Translations under genes and position numbers: made by a program
Assembly (NCBI GenBank): GCA_009787405.1
Contig: WRGA01000125.1
Coordinates: forward strand, 35,109-99,108
Source: Candidatus Azobacteroides sp.
GTDB taxonomy: Bacteria > Bacteroidota > Bacteroidia > Bacteroidales > WRGA01
Length of the DNA stretch: 64,000 bases
Direction: 5' to 3'
Notes under the pieces: model-generated
Told to the model about the DNA's origin: nothing
What the model saw: only the letters and a program-made list of their open reading frames with translations
Databases searched by the model: none
Shown: positions 22,776 to 32,242 of the stretch, piece after piece
Numbering within the stretch: the first letter of the stretch is position 1
Layout: every line of letters starts with the position of its first letter

Positions 22776-24116
22776 CTTAAATCCCAATTTATTCAAAAAG
22801 CCCGACCACACATCGTCAATCCAGGTTGTTCCCCCGTTCGTACCTCCGAACAACATGATTCTGTTGTCGGCGTTTACACACGCCGAGGCATAAGCACGCG
22901 GTGAATACAAATCTGTTATCGCATTCAATGTATCGGCTTTTTGCCATGTCACGCCGCCGGTAACCGAAACATACATGTCGTCGGTGTAGGTTCCGCTATC
23001 GTCTTTTCCTCCTATCAAATAATATTTACCGGCATAATAAATCACAACGGCTCCTTCTTTTCCGGCAAAATTCGTTGCTTTTTCGTCGGCCAATTGCACC
23101 CAATTCAATCCGTCGGATGTTCGCCAAGTGGTATTCAAAACCGTTCCCTGAGCGTTTTTTCCGCCGGCGGCAATCAATCCGACATAAGCGGCAGCCGGGT
23201 TATAGTCGGATGCGGCGCCGAAGCCCGACACCGGAAAATTTGCCGGAATCGCATCACGGCTTGTTTGCCACGTACTGACATCGGATGTCACCCCGAAATA
23301 ACAAGTTTCGTCGATACTGATCAGCGCACACAACAACGAGGGCGACGTTTTGGTTTCGGGAATGCTTCCGATAAATGTTTTCACCGGCGCGGAAGAAGAA
23401 ACTTCCGTCCAACGTCCGGCATTTACCGATTGATACACGACTCCGGATGTTCCGGCAAGATACACGGCTCCCTTATAAATCACCATCGAACTTAAATCGG
23501 CATCAAAAGGAAATCCCGACAATGTCTGCTCCGTCCATGTGCTTCCGGATGCAGAAGAATACAGGACGAAACTTCCGTTTATTTCGGCAAAGGTATAATA
23601 AATCCCGTTAAACAGGATTGTCTTTTGAAAAGATACCGGCCTGTTCAATGCCTTATCGGTCAATTGTGTCCATGAAATCCGGCCGCCTTCCTGCCGGTGA
23701 ATGTTCAATTGCGCCGTGTAAGTCTTTTTATTGATTCCGTCGCGGGAATAAACAATCAATTTTACCGGTTGAGTAAAATTGACGGAATCCGAAGGTGTCC
23801 AATTGATCGTATCACCGGTCGCACCCGGTATCATCATGATGCCGGCGGCCGCATTGGTCGTAACGGAACAAAGCGCTTTCGTCAATTTTGTTCCGTAAGG
23901 CAATGAATCGATATTATATATTAATCCGTTTAAATGATCAATGGTAAACGATACACCGGCCAACACCGGTACAGAATCGGTCGACATCGAAAATGAATAA
24001 ATTTGTGCATCAGAACCGGCAACGCCGGAAGTATCCGTGTTATCATCGCTCAAACAGGACATAAAGCCCAGCAACTGAATAAAAGACAGGATGGATAACA
24101 ATGCTTTTAACTTCAT
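22773..24116 (-). CDS. Predicted surface lipoprotein, DUF6242-like, kelch-type propeller
   Basis: This 447-residue protein has a signal peptide with lipobox Cys21 (GFMSC) followed by L-S-D-D, suggesting outer-membrane lipidation and surface export. After an N-terminal beta domain (about 35-140) come propeller-like repeats: AGTSGVVYQSVNAGRWTEV, KYYLIGGKDDSGTYTDDMYV and IMLFGGTNGGTTWIDDVW. I associate this architecture with DUF6242, often found near porG in Bacteroidales. It lies between porG and ribD. The stop codon lies within an interspersed repeat. Function is unknown; binding is the most that can be inferred. Confidence 0.75.
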   Translation of the reverse strand: MKLKALLSILSFIQLLGFMSCLSDDNTDTSGVAGSDAQIYSFSMSTDSVPVLAGVSFTIDHLNGLIYNIDSLPYGTKLTKALCSVTTNAAAGIMMIPGATGDTINWTPSDSVNFTQPVKLIVYSRDGINKKTYTAQLNIHRQEGGRISWTQLTDKALNRPVSFQKTILFNGIYYTFAEINGSFVLYSSASGSTWTEQTLSGFPFDADLSSMVIYKGAVYLAGTSGVVYQSVNAGRWTEVSSSAPVKTFIGSIPETKTSPSLLCALISIDETCYFGVTSDVSTWQTSRDAIPANFPVSGFGAASDYNPAAAYVGLIAAGGKNAQGTVLNTTWRTSDGLNWVQLADEKATNFAGKEGAVVIYYAGKYYLIGGKDDSGTYTDDMYVSVTGGVTWQKADTLNAITDLYSPRAYASACVNADNRIMLFGGTNGGTTWIDDVWSGFLNKLGFK

Positions 24117-24187
24117 TTATCTCAAATTTACAAAATGAGTTGCAAATGTAAAAAAAAAAAAACTCCGGGAGTCATCAACCCATAGTT

Positions 24188-25279
24188 TTATGAAAAATTA
24201 GAGATTGATCTGTATTGAGATGAGCTTTTCATCGGGAATCCGTTATTTTTTATCGAAACCAGTGATGAATCCCCGTATTTTTCGATGCTCATGACTTCTC
24301 CGTATAGAACAGGCGCCTGAATGCCGCCTCCGAATGTTTTGCCGGCAATTTCAATACGCGCCTCATCCCAAATTCCGGCATCGATAAAAGCCTCCAACAA
24401 TGTCCTTCCGCCTTCTACCAGAAGGGATTGAATGTTTCGTTTATATAACTCGCACAAGATTTGGGGGATGATATTCCGTGAAAAATCCAGACAAACGTAT
24501 TCGACATTTTTCCGTACCGGTGTGTCGTTCTTTGCGGTAAACACTATGGTTTCGGTTTCTCCATTCAACAATGCGGCCTGCTCCGGGACACGCAGTTGCC
24601 GGTCGATGAAAATCCGGACGGGATTCCGTCCTTCCCACAAACGCACCGTCAGCGAGGGATTGTCTTTGATCGCGGTATTGGTGCCGACCATAATTCCGCC
24701 CACTTGAGACCGAAATTTATGGAGTTTTATTTGTGTGATCTCATTGGAGATTACCGCCGCCGGTTCTTTCTCGTAATCGCGGATGACGTCGATATAGCCG
24801 TCTTTGGTTTGCGCCCATTTCAGTACGACGTAAGGTCGTTGCCCGGTATGAAAGGTAATGAAGCGATTGTTTATTTTCCGGCATTCTTCTTCCAATACAC
24901 CGACGCTGACTTGTACGCCCGATTCCCGCAACATCCGGATGCCGCGTCCCGCCACTTCGGCAAAAGGATCTTGAATGCCGATCACCACCCGCGGTATTTG
25001 TTTCCTGATGATTAATTCGGCACAAGGCGGCGTTTTTCCGTAATGTGAACAGGGTTCGAGACTGACATACAAGGTGGAATCTTTCAATAATTCCCGTTTT
25101 TTGACCGATGCAACGGCATTTACTTCGGCATGGGCCCGGCCCGAAACGGAGTGAAATCCTTCTCCTATGATTTTATCTTCATATACAATAACCGCACCGA
25201 CAACCGGATTCGGTATCGCATTCGACCGTCCGTTGACCGCCAATTGCAAACAGCGCTTCATGTATTTTTCATCAAACAT
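24188..25279 (-). CDS. ribD: Bifunctional riboflavin biosynthesis protein RibD (deaminase/reductase)
   Basis: It catalyses the second and third steps of riboflavin synthesis: deamination of the diaminopyrimidine and reduction of its ribose. The N-terminal deaminase domain (about 1-145) has the zinc motif with His50, Glu52 (HAEVNAV), Cys77 and Cys86 (EPCSHYGKTPPC). The C-terminal reductase domain (about 148-363) contains KWAQTKDGYI, GIMVGTNTAIKDNPSLTVR and LLVEGGRTLLEAFID. The length is normal. Other rib genes are not nearby. Confidence 0.96.
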   Translation of the reverse strand: MFDEKYMKRCLQLAVNGRSNAIPNPVVGAVIVYEDKIIGEGFHSVSGRAHAEVNAVASVKKRELLKDSTLYVSLEPCSHYGKTPPCAELIIRKQIPRVVIGIQDPFAEVAGRGIRMLRESGVQVSVGVLEEECRKINNRFITFHTGQRPYVVLKWAQTKDGYIDVIRDYEKEPAAVISNEITQIKLHKFRSQVGGIMVGTNTAIKDNPSLTVRLWEGRNPVRIFIDRQLRVPEQAALLNGETETIVFTAKNDTPVRKNVEYVCLDFSRNIIPQILCELYKRNIQSLLVEGGRTLLEAFIDAGIWDEARIEIAGKTFGGGIQAPVLYGEVMSIEKYGDSSLVSIKNNGFPMKSSSQYRSISNFS

Positions 25280-25338
25280 TTATGAATTTACAATTTGACG
25301 ATTGACAAATTTTAATGTTATTTCTTTCGGGTTTGCAT

Positions 25339-25366
25339 GTAGAGACATGGCATGCCGCGTCTCTAC
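25339..25366. repeat. GTAGAGAC / GTCTCTAC inverted repeat
   Basis: Perfect 8-bp arms (25339-25346 and 25359-25366) enclose a second palindrome, GGCATGCC. I recall short repeats of this GTAGAGAC...GTCTCTAC form in noncoding DNA of many Bacteroidetes and cyanobacteria. It lies in the 511-bp gene-free stretch 25280-25790 between ribD and fabD. Confidence 0.6.
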
Positions 25367-25444
25367 GGCGGTATCCTCGTAAATCCCGTTAATTCATTTG
25401 ACTCGCGCTGATCCGATTTATCTGAGCCCGCATAAGCAGATGGT

Positions 25445-25601
25445 AAAAACCTTATTTTCCGGAAATTTCCTCAGTAGCTCCTGTGTTGCCCTTTAACTCG
25501 CCCTTATTCCCTTATTGGCCATGATTTAACAAGAAGAGAATAAGGACAAGTGGGGTATAGATTGCCCGGCTACTAAGCTTGCTTTTTAGAATAAGGTTTT
25601 T
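25445..25601. repeat. 157-bp segment bounded by perfect 12-bp inverted repeats
   Basis: AAAAACCTTATT at 25445-25456 is repeated inverted as AATAAGGTTTTT at 25590-25601. The interior holds no ORF and several CCTTATT/AATAAGG fragments. No target-site duplication is visible, so it may be a decayed miniature element or a chance pairing. It lies between ribD and fabD. Confidence 0.35.
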
Positions 25602-25604
25602 ATC

Positions 25605-25747
25605 TTAAAGCATATTGAAAGAAATCGTTTATATTTTAAACGCCAAGTCACAAAGACAGAAAGACGCGAAGTTTAAATTCTTTGTGACTTTATGTCTTTG
25701 TATCTTCACATTTAAAATAGCAGCTACTAAATTCTGCCGGGTACTTA
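25605..25747 (+). repeat. Interspersed palindromic repeat, copy C (forward orientation)
   Basis: It shares with copy B the block TTATATTTTAAACGC, the CACAAAGACAGAAAGACGCG arm, the TTTAAATTCTTTGTGACTTT centre and the ending CTGCC...GTACTTA. The left end is diverged (TAAAGCATATTG in place of TAAGTATGCCG). It ends 43 bp from the fabD stop codon. Confidence 0.75.
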
Positions 25748-25790
25748 CTCCCCCACCCCACCTTTAACTCTTAATTCTTAACTCTTAACT

Positions 25791-26678
25791 TCAAAGCGTT
25801 CCGCTTCGGGCGATTACGTCTGCGTTTATTTTTTTCACCAATCCTTGAAGAACGGTTCCCGGACCGATTTCGATAAATTCGGATGCTCCGTCGGCTATCA
25901 TGTTTTGAACACTTTGCGTCCAACGAACGGGTGACGTCAACTGTGCGATCAGATTGGCTTTGATGGTCTCCGGATCCGTTTCGGGACGGGCATTTACATT
26001 TTGATAAACGGGACAAACCGGTTGTTTGAACGTGGTTTTTTTGATCGCTTCGGCCAATTCTTCTTCCGCCGGTTTCATCAACGGAGAATGAAATGCGCCG
26101 CCCACCTTCAGTTTCAGCGCTCGTTTTGCGCCGGCTGCCGATAATTTTTCGCAAGCGATGTCTATTCCTTTTTCCGAACCGGAAATAACGATCTGGCCGG
26201 GACAGTTGTAATTGGCGGGTACCACGACTTCATCTATGGAAGCGCAAATTTCTTCCACTTTTTCATCGGGTAAATTCAATACGGCCGCCATCGTCGAAGG
26301 GGTGGCTTCGCATGCTTTTTGCATGGCGCGGGCGCGGGCGGAAACCAATTTTAACCCGTCTTCAAATGACAAAGCGTCTGCCGCAACCAATGCCGAAAAT
26401 TCGCCTAAGGAATGTCCCGCCACCATATCCGGCCGGAATGCGTCGCCCATGGCTTTCGCCAAAATGACGGAGTGCAAAAAAATGGCCGGCTGAGTGACTT
26501 TGGTTTGCCGGAGATCTTCATCCGTTCCGTCAAAGATTAAATCGGTGATCCGGAATCCGAGTATATCGTTTGCTTTTTCAAACAATTCTTTCGCCTGCGG
26601 TACAGTATCATACAAATCTTTCCCCATACCGACGAACTGTGCTCCTTGTCCGGGAAATACATACGCTTTTTTGCTCAT
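25791..26678 (-). CDS. fabD: Malonyl-CoA:ACP transacylase
   Basis: It loads malonyl groups onto acyl carrier protein for fatty-acid synthesis. The start is the ATG at 26678 (MSKKAYVFPGQGAQ), giving 295 residues; the longer frame has no support and would reach the upstream terminator. The nucleophile Ser90 lies in AGHSLGEFSAL, and the catalytic His197 in GGAFHSPLM. The usual partners (fabH, fabG, acpP) are not adjacent. The gene stands between repeat-rich DNA and a SusD terminator. Confidence 0.95.
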   Translation of the reverse strand: MSKKAYVFPGQGAQFVGMGKDLYDTVPQAKELFEKANDILGFRITDLIFDGTDEDLRQTKVTQPAIFLHSVILAKAMGDAFRPDMVAGHSLGEFSALVAADALSFEDGLKLVSARARAMQKACEATPSTMAAVLNLPDEKVEEICASIDEVVVPANYNCPGQIVISGSEKGIDIACEKLSAAGAKRALKLKVGGAFHSPLMKPAEEELAEAIKKTTFKQPVCPVYQNVNARPETDPETIKANLIAQLTSPVRWTQSVQNMIADGASEFIEIGPGTVLQGLVKKINADVIARSGTL

Positions 26679-26727
26679 CTTATTTTTTTGAATTAAAAAC
26701 CGGGTGCAAAGGTAGTAAAAATAAAAC

Positions 26728-26760
26728 AAAGAGGCTGCCTCCTTTCGAGGCAGCCTCTTT
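26728..26760 (-). terminator. Strong terminator after the SusD-like gene
   Basis: Arms AAAGAGGCTGCCT (26728-26740) and AGGCAGCCTCTTT (26748-26760) pair perfectly around a seven-base loop. On the minus strand a T-rich tract follows. It separates the SusC/D transcript from fabD. Confidence 0.88.
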
Positions 26761-26799
26761 TAGTTTGTCCGGTATTTGTAAAAATGATGATGATTAAAG

Positions 26800-28353
26800 T
26801 TATCGTGTTCCACCGGCCCACCAAACTTTTTCGGTATAGACATATTGTCCCTTGTCGCCGTAAGCCTCTTTTACATTCAAATTAGCCGAAACATCAGAAG
26901 TTCCATATGAATACCTTAATGGAAATTTCGTACTATTCAGAGGATTATCTAATTGAATGAAGGATGCTTCTCCCAATGCTTGAAGACGGCGGTAGTCATT
27001 GTAAACTTCCAAAACTTCTCCGTTGGCACCATACAATCCGAGGTATTTTTGAATCATTGTTTCTCGCAACGGATTAGCGTCAAACAACGGTTTTACCGAA
27101 TCATCGAAATAATCTTCGGCTACTTGCGGATCATCTAACGTTGTCTCAGCTTCAATACCTCCGTAATTCAATAATAAAGGAGAATTAACGGCTGCATGAA
27201 TAGAATTGGCCAAGTTAGCAAAAGCAGCGGTTATTGCTTCCTTAAGAGCAACTTCGGCGTCACTTATTCTATTTAAACGACATAAAGCTTCCGCTTCGAT
27301 AAATTTAAGTTCATGATAACTGATTAAGTGTGTCGGAGCAGTTTGAGCTCCTACAATAACAGACATGTCATAATGATCCTGCAACTCTATCGGGTTTCCG
27401 TTAGGAGCTGCATTTATTTCGGCAGGATCCGTAATTTGTTCCCAATCGGGAATCATATATAATTCTGCGGCTCTCGGATCGTTACGGCTCACCAATTTAT
27501 TCAAGAAACTTTGACTTGCCCCCAAATAATCCCTATCTGCATAAAGCGAGAAATAAGGATTGGATGCATTGGCTCCGTCATACAAATTATATTTTAATTC
27601 CTCGTCGGGAGATGCAAAAGACTTGGAAATATACGTTAAAATATTATTCAAATCTTGTGTTCTATTCGCGCTTCGATAAAGCAACCGCATTGTGTATCGC
27701 GCTTTTAATGCATAAGCTGCTTTAATCCAAGAATTACTCGATCCTTTATAAATGACATCTTGATTTCCCAATGTATTGTCTGCGCCCTGCAAATTCGAAA
27801 TTGCCTCATCCAAATAGCTCATGACATCTTTATAAATATCTTCTTGTTTATCCAATTTAGGCTGTTTGGTCAAATTAAGATCGCCGGCTTCGGAAAACGG
27901 AGTATCACCGAATAAATCCGTCAATACCGCTGCATTATAAGCCAACATGATTTGTGCCACTCCGAGGGTACTTTTTTTCTCTGTCTCACTACCACCTTCC
28001 GAACATTTCGAAATGACAATTTTTGCATTTTGAATATTGGTATATGCAGCATTCCACTGGTTATTATAGGTACTCGAACTTGAGGGGCTCACATTACGAA
28101 TTTCAGCGCTGTACATTTGACCAAAGACCCCTACTTCATGTTCGATGTACATAGACGCATAAAATGATAAATCCGCACCGACCACATTAAATGCCGTGGA
28201 TGTCAATATCTCGGTAACAATAAATTTAGCATCGACATCTTGAGGATGATTTTTATCTTCATTAATCTTATCCATCTTATCTTCCGTGCAAGATACGATG
28301 AAAAAAGAAAACAGAACGAACGATAAACCCAATAAAAAACTATATTTTTTCAT
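26800..28353 (-). CDS. SusD/RagB-family surface nutrient-binding lipoprotein
   Basis: This 517-residue protein has a signal peptide with lipobox Cys22 (FIVSC) followed by T-E-D. Helical tetratricopeptide-like segments typical of SusD follow, including WNAAYTNIQNAKIVI, ALKARYTMRLL and SYHELKFIEAEALCRLN. SusD proteins sit as lids on SusC channels and bind the substrate. It follows the SusC gene by 14 bp. It looks like the SusD-like-2 branch. No glycoside hydrolase, peptidase or regulator is adjacent, so the ligand cannot be named. Confidence 0.93.
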   Translation of the reverse strand: MKKYSFLLGLSFVLFSFFIVSCTEDKMDKINEDKNHPQDVDAKFIVTEILTSTAFNVVGADLSFYASMYIEHEVGVFGQMYSAEIRNVSPSSSSTYNNQWNAAYTNIQNAKIVISKCSEGGSETEKKSTLGVAQIMLAYNAAVLTDLFGDTPFSEAGDLNLTKQPKLDKQEDIYKDVMSYLDEAISNLQGADNTLGNQDVIYKGSSNSWIKAAYALKARYTMRLLYRSANRTQDLNNILTYISKSFASPDEELKYNLYDGANASNPYFSLYADRDYLGASQSFLNKLVSRNDPRAAELYMIPDWEQITDPAEINAAPNGNPIELQDHYDMSVIVGAQTAPTHLISYHELKFIEAEALCRLNRISDAEVALKEAITAAFANLANSIHAAVNSPLLLNYGGIEAETTLDDPQVAEDYFDDSVKPLFDANPLRETMIQKYLGLYGANGEVLEVYNDYRRLQALGEASFIQLDNPLNSTKFPLRYSYGTSDVSANLNVKEAYGDKGQYVYTEKVWWAGGTR

Positions 28354-28367
28354 ACTTTTAATCGATT

Positions 28368-31300
28368 TTAAAATTTAACTGTAAGTCCTAACCCATAACT
28401 TGATGTCTGAGGTAATGAAAAACGCTCAAAAGCGCCGCTCATATTATCATTTCCTTGGCTTGACTCCGGATCAAGATAAGGATAATTCGTCCAAATTAAG
28501 ATGTTACGGGCAAATGCACTGGCGGTCAGTTCAAGCCATGATCTTTTAAACACCGGATAAGATACCGATAGCTCTCTCATTTTAATAAATGAATTTTTGA
28601 AAATAAATGATTCGTCAATGTCATTAATTCTTGTATAATATTTTTGATGTGCATTAGCTCCTTGAACTACTATATCATTCGTAACATATTCGGGATTTTC
28701 GTCTGTTCCGATATTTTTCACCCCGTTTACAATCAAAGGAGTTTCACGGTTTTCCGTATTTTTCCCCACACCATAATAGTCTAACATCTGGGCAGTCCCC
28801 CCATACATGTGACCGCCTTGTTTCCATTCAAATACAGCATTGAGCGTGAATTTAAATAATTTTAACGTTGTATTGGCACCCAATATAAAGTCGGGGGATA
28901 CTGAACCTATCACTTTATCTTCTCCGGCCATTGGTAACCCGTCCTCATCTACAACAATACGACCTTTATTATCCCTCAAATAAGAAGCACCGTATATTAC
29001 CGGAAATTTATCTCCGATCCCTGCGCGAACTTGAGGAATAACAAATCCTCCCAAATATATGCTTTCTACGCCGGGAGCCAGTTCGTCAACATAATTATCC
29101 ACTTTACTCCAATTAAAGCCTAAAGACCAATCTACGTTTTTCGTTCTCACCGGATTAACGGTCAACGTTATTTCATGTGAATTGGTATGAATTTTACCAC
29201 CGTTGGTTCTTAAATACCAAGAGCCTGTCGACCCTGCCAAAGGCACGTCAAAGATTTGATCCTTCACATTCTGCCGGGAATAGGTGTAGCTCAATGTAAT
29301 CAAATTACGGAAAAAATTAACATCAAAGCCTAATTCATACGACTTCGTATTTTGAGGTTTCATATCCCGATCATAAACCACTACGTAAGGAGTAAATGCA
29401 CTCACCCCATTAACCGGATAAACAATCGGAGCATCAGCCCAAAGGCCGCCGTCATAGTTAGGTTTCACAAAAAAGTTTGCATAATAATTTCCGGCCTGGC
29501 CGACATGTGCGTAGGATGCACGAAGTTTCGCATAATTCAATACATCCAAACCTTTCAATCCGTCCAATTCCGTCAAAATGAACCCTAAAGACACCGACGG
29601 ATAGAAGAAACTCCGATGACCTCTCGGCATAGTGGATACATAATCCTGGCGACCGGTCGCATTCAAATAAAGCATGTTTTTATAATCAAAAGACAAACTG
29701 CCGAAAAATCCGACTGTTCTTTCACTGTCTTGACTTTCATCACTCTCCTGCGTTACGGTATTATTGAGATGATTCCATCCGGGAAAGTTGTATTGTTTCC
29801 CGTACTGGCGATAATATTTGAAATTCTCTTGATTAACTTCATTTCCCAAAATTGCATTAAAGCTGCAATCTTCATTAATTTTCCAATCATAGGTGGCCGT
29901 CAACAATGAATTGAAAACATTTTTGGTCACCCCGGTATTTTGAATCTCTCCGGTCTTTCCTGAATGCCCGTAAGCCCAAATATCTTGATAATGTGTCGTA
30001 TAAGTATCGTCACCTATCTGGTATTTCACATTAAGTTTATGATTTTCTGCCAATTGGGTAAAATAATTTGCATATATATTACCGTAAAAACGATTCGTTT
30101 TTTCGGTAAACTTTTCATTCTGAACCAGCCAAGGTGCATAATCAAATCCGCTAATAGCTCGATATGCGTTTTGGCTATAGGGATCGTCGGCATACGACGC
30201 TGGAATTCCCATCAAGTCATAAGAAACAGGAGCCCCGTAAACAGTGGCTACCACTCCGTCATTGGCCGTAGGCATCTTTTTAATGGAAGTATTAATATAA
30301 GTGCCGATAAAGCCGGATTTCCAATGATCATCGAGTTTCGTTTCCGCACCGATCTTACCAAGGTAGCGATCCATTCCGGTAGTCGGAATGATACCCGTTT
30401 GATGGGTATTTCCGAGAGAAACCGAATAAGTTGTATTGTCAGTGGCTTGACTAACATTTAATGAATTATTGTAAGTAAACCCTGTATTAAAAAAAGCTTT
30501 GATATTATCATAGGTTTGAGGACGCACCCATGGATCTAATCCCGCATTTTCCCTTTGCGGTACATAATACATTCCCGGATGTCCGTTATTGTTTCCTCCA
30601 TATGTCGGGTCATTCGGCAAATCGCTGATCTTCGGGCCCCAAGAAGATGATGTGACCGGTGCAAAAACAGCTTGACCACGTCCGGAGTTATAAGTTCCTT
30701 GTGCATAAGTTTGTTGCAAGTCGGGATAGCGGGATATCACATCCCAACCCACATTCGTATTGTATGTAACCTGTGGTTTTCCTTTGGCTAAACCCTTCCC
30801 GCTTTTTGTCGTAATAACAATCACCCCGTTAGATGCTCTGATCCCATACAAAGCGGCAGCAGCTTGTCCTTTCAATATAGATATGGATTCAATGTCATTC
30901 GGATCAATATCTACCCCTCTGTTCGCATAATCGGGACCGACGACTCCTCCGTTTCCGAATTCACCATAGTCAGAGGTAAGATCCGCAGTGGAAGCCACCG
31001 GCATACCATCAATCACATACAAAGGTGTATTACTCTCGGTAAATGACCGCGCTCCACGAATAATTATTTGAGAAGATGCTCCCGGCATACCACTGGACGA
31101 TTTGATATCGATACCGGAGGTTTTTCCTTGTAAAGCTCCCGCCAAACTGGAATTCGCAGCTTGCGTCAACTCATCAGAATTCACCGTTTGTTGAGCATAT
31201 CCGAGTGCCTTTTTTTCACGAGTAATTCCCATTGCTGTTACAACAACTTCATCCAGATCTCTAGCCGAACTTTGCAACACTACTTTCAAATTACTTCCGA

Positions 31301-31547
31301 CAGCCACTTCTTTACTGATCATTCCGATGTAATTAACAACCAACGTATGATTGCCGGCCGGAACATTTATATTAAAATGTCCGTTTACATCGGTTACCGT
31401 ACCGACAGAGGTGTTTTTCACCAATACCGATGCCCCGATAACAGGGTCTCCGTTCTCATCTACAACTGTTCCACTCGAACCGGTTTGGGCATTCGCCCAT
31501 ACCCAACCGAATAGAAAGAAGGCTGATAGTATTACAAATTTTTTCAT
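28368..31547 (-). CDS. SusC/RagA-family TonB-dependent outer-membrane transporter
   Basis: This 1059-residue protein has a signal peptide ending ANAQ and a carboxypeptidase-D-like domain (about 22-100, with GEPVIGASV-like DPVIGASVLVKNTSVGTVTD). Next come a segment LDEVVVTAMG, the plug domain (about 120-250 with SISILKGQAAAALYGIRASN), and a 22-strand barrel ending in aromatic FSLPQTSSYGLGLTVKF. It takes up the ligand captured by the SusD partner using TonB energy. It has no N-terminal signalling (STN) domain, so it does not itself appear to drive an anti-sigma factor. It heads a two-gene operon with a -7-type promoter box upstream. Confidence 0.95.
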   Translation of the reverse strand: MKKFVILSAFFLFGWVWANAQTGSSGTVVDENGDPVIGASVLVKNTSVGTVTDVNGHFNINVPAGNHTLVVNYIGMISKEVAVGSNLKVVLQSSARDLDEVVVTAMGITREKKALGYAQQTVNSDELTQAANSSLAGALQGKTSGIDIKSSSGMPGASSQIIIRGARSFTESNTPLYVIDGMPVASTADLTSDYGEFGNGGVVGPDYANRGVDIDPNDIESISILKGQAAAALYGIRASNGVIVITTKSGKGLAKGKPQVTYNTNVGWDVISRYPDLQQTYAQGTYNSGRGQAVFAPVTSSSWGPKISDLPNDPTYGGNNNGHPGMYYVPQRENAGLDPWVRPQTYDNIKAFFNTGFTYNNSLNVSQATDNTTYSVSLGNTHQTGIIPTTGMDRYLGKIGAETKLDDHWKSGFIGTYINTSIKKMPTANDGVVATVYGAPVSYDLMGIPASYADDPYSQNAYRAISGFDYAPWLVQNEKFTEKTNRFYGNIYANYFTQLAENHKLNVKYQIGDDTYTTHYQDIWAYGHSGKTGEIQNTGVTKNVFNSLLTATYDWKINEDCSFNAILGNEVNQENFKYYRQYGKQYNFPGWNHLNNTVTQESDESQDSERTVGFFGSLSFDYKNMLYLNATGRQDYVSTMPRGHRSFFYPSVSLGFILTELDGLKGLDVLNYAKLRASYAHVGQAGNYYANFFVKPNYDGGLWADAPIVYPVNGVSAFTPYVVVYDRDMKPQNTKSYELGFDVNFFRNLITLSYTYSRQNVKDQIFDVPLAGSTGSWYLRTNGGKIHTNSHEITLTVNPVRTKNVDWSLGFNWSKVDNYVDELAPGVESIYLGGFVIPQVRAGIGDKFPVIYGASYLRDNKGRIVVDEDGLPMAGEDKVIGSVSPDFILGANTTLKLFKFTLNAVFEWKQGGHMYGGTAQMLDYYGVGKNTENRETPLIVNGVKNIGTDENPEYVTNDIVVQGANAHQKYYTRINDIDESFIFKNSFIKMRELSVSYPVFKRSWLELTASAFARNILIWTNYPYLDPESSQGNDNMSGAFERFSLPQTSSYGLGLTVKF

Positions 31548-31599
31548 AAATTTGACTAAAAATTAACTAATGATTACTATTTACTATAAACTCTTTACA

Positions 31600-31607
31600 C
31601 AAATGTA
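31600..31607 (-). promoter_or_regulatory. Bacteroidetes -7 box for the SusC/D operon
   Basis: TACATTTG on the minus strand fits TAnnTTTG and lies about 50 bp upstream of the SusC start. TTG-type -33 candidates are present but at imperfect spacing. Confidence 0.45.
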
Positions 31608-32124
31608 ACAATATTCTGCAAAACAACATGATAATATCGGCTGTTTTTGATAAATACCTCACAATTTGTAAGCAAAACGCCCATTTTACAGCACATTGTA
31701 CGAATACTTTCTCACACCCGAAAAATACCTGAAAATAAATTAACAATTTAATAATCAATCAATTAACGATATGCATTTCGGATATTCCGAATATTAAAAA
31801 ATGCAAACAAATTAAATCGAAAAGAGGAATATATATCTTTTTTAACTTCATTTTCTAATAAAATGACATTGATCATCAAATTTCAAATGAATAGATTTCC
31901 GGCATTTTTTTTACAATAACTTTGAAACGAGTAGACGAGTTTCGGGTGCCACAAAGCCGGACTCATTTACTTGTCTTTTATCCTCATTCCGGCTGTTCTG
32001 TGGATTTCTTTGTGGAAGAGGAAGGTTGTTTTGAAAAATGACTTTTAAGAAATGTATCCGGCTAACTATCAAATCAATAAAAATACGACTGAATTTTAAT
32101 CGGTCAATAGTGAAAGATTTTGAG
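31608..32124. other. Gene-free divergent region between SusC and lgt
   Basis: This AT-rich stretch separates divergent transcripts. Two short minus-strand frames (31567-31758 and 31911-32138) have no signal peptide, domain or ribosome site and look like chance. I see no RNA gene. It probably carries regulatory DNA for both flanking operons. Confidence 0.5.
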
Positions 32125-32132
32125 TATCTTTG
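32125..32132 (+). promoter_or_regulatory. Bacteroidetes -7 box for lgt
   Basis: TATCTTTG fits TAnnTTTG and lies about 110 bp upstream of the lgt start. No clear -33 TTTG was seen at the right distance. Confidence 0.45.
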
Positions 32133-32242
32133 CCACACAATATTCCGGTACGTGAAATCTGCATGAATTTAATCTCGAAACAACATTTTGCCGGGTCATC
32201 TGATTTGTAAATCGTAAATTGTCAACTTGTAAATAATATTTT

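Noticed and set aside
31911-32138. 75-codon minus-strand frame between SusC and lgt
   Set aside because: No ribosome site, no recognisable composition, and it covers the region where the lgt promoter box lies.
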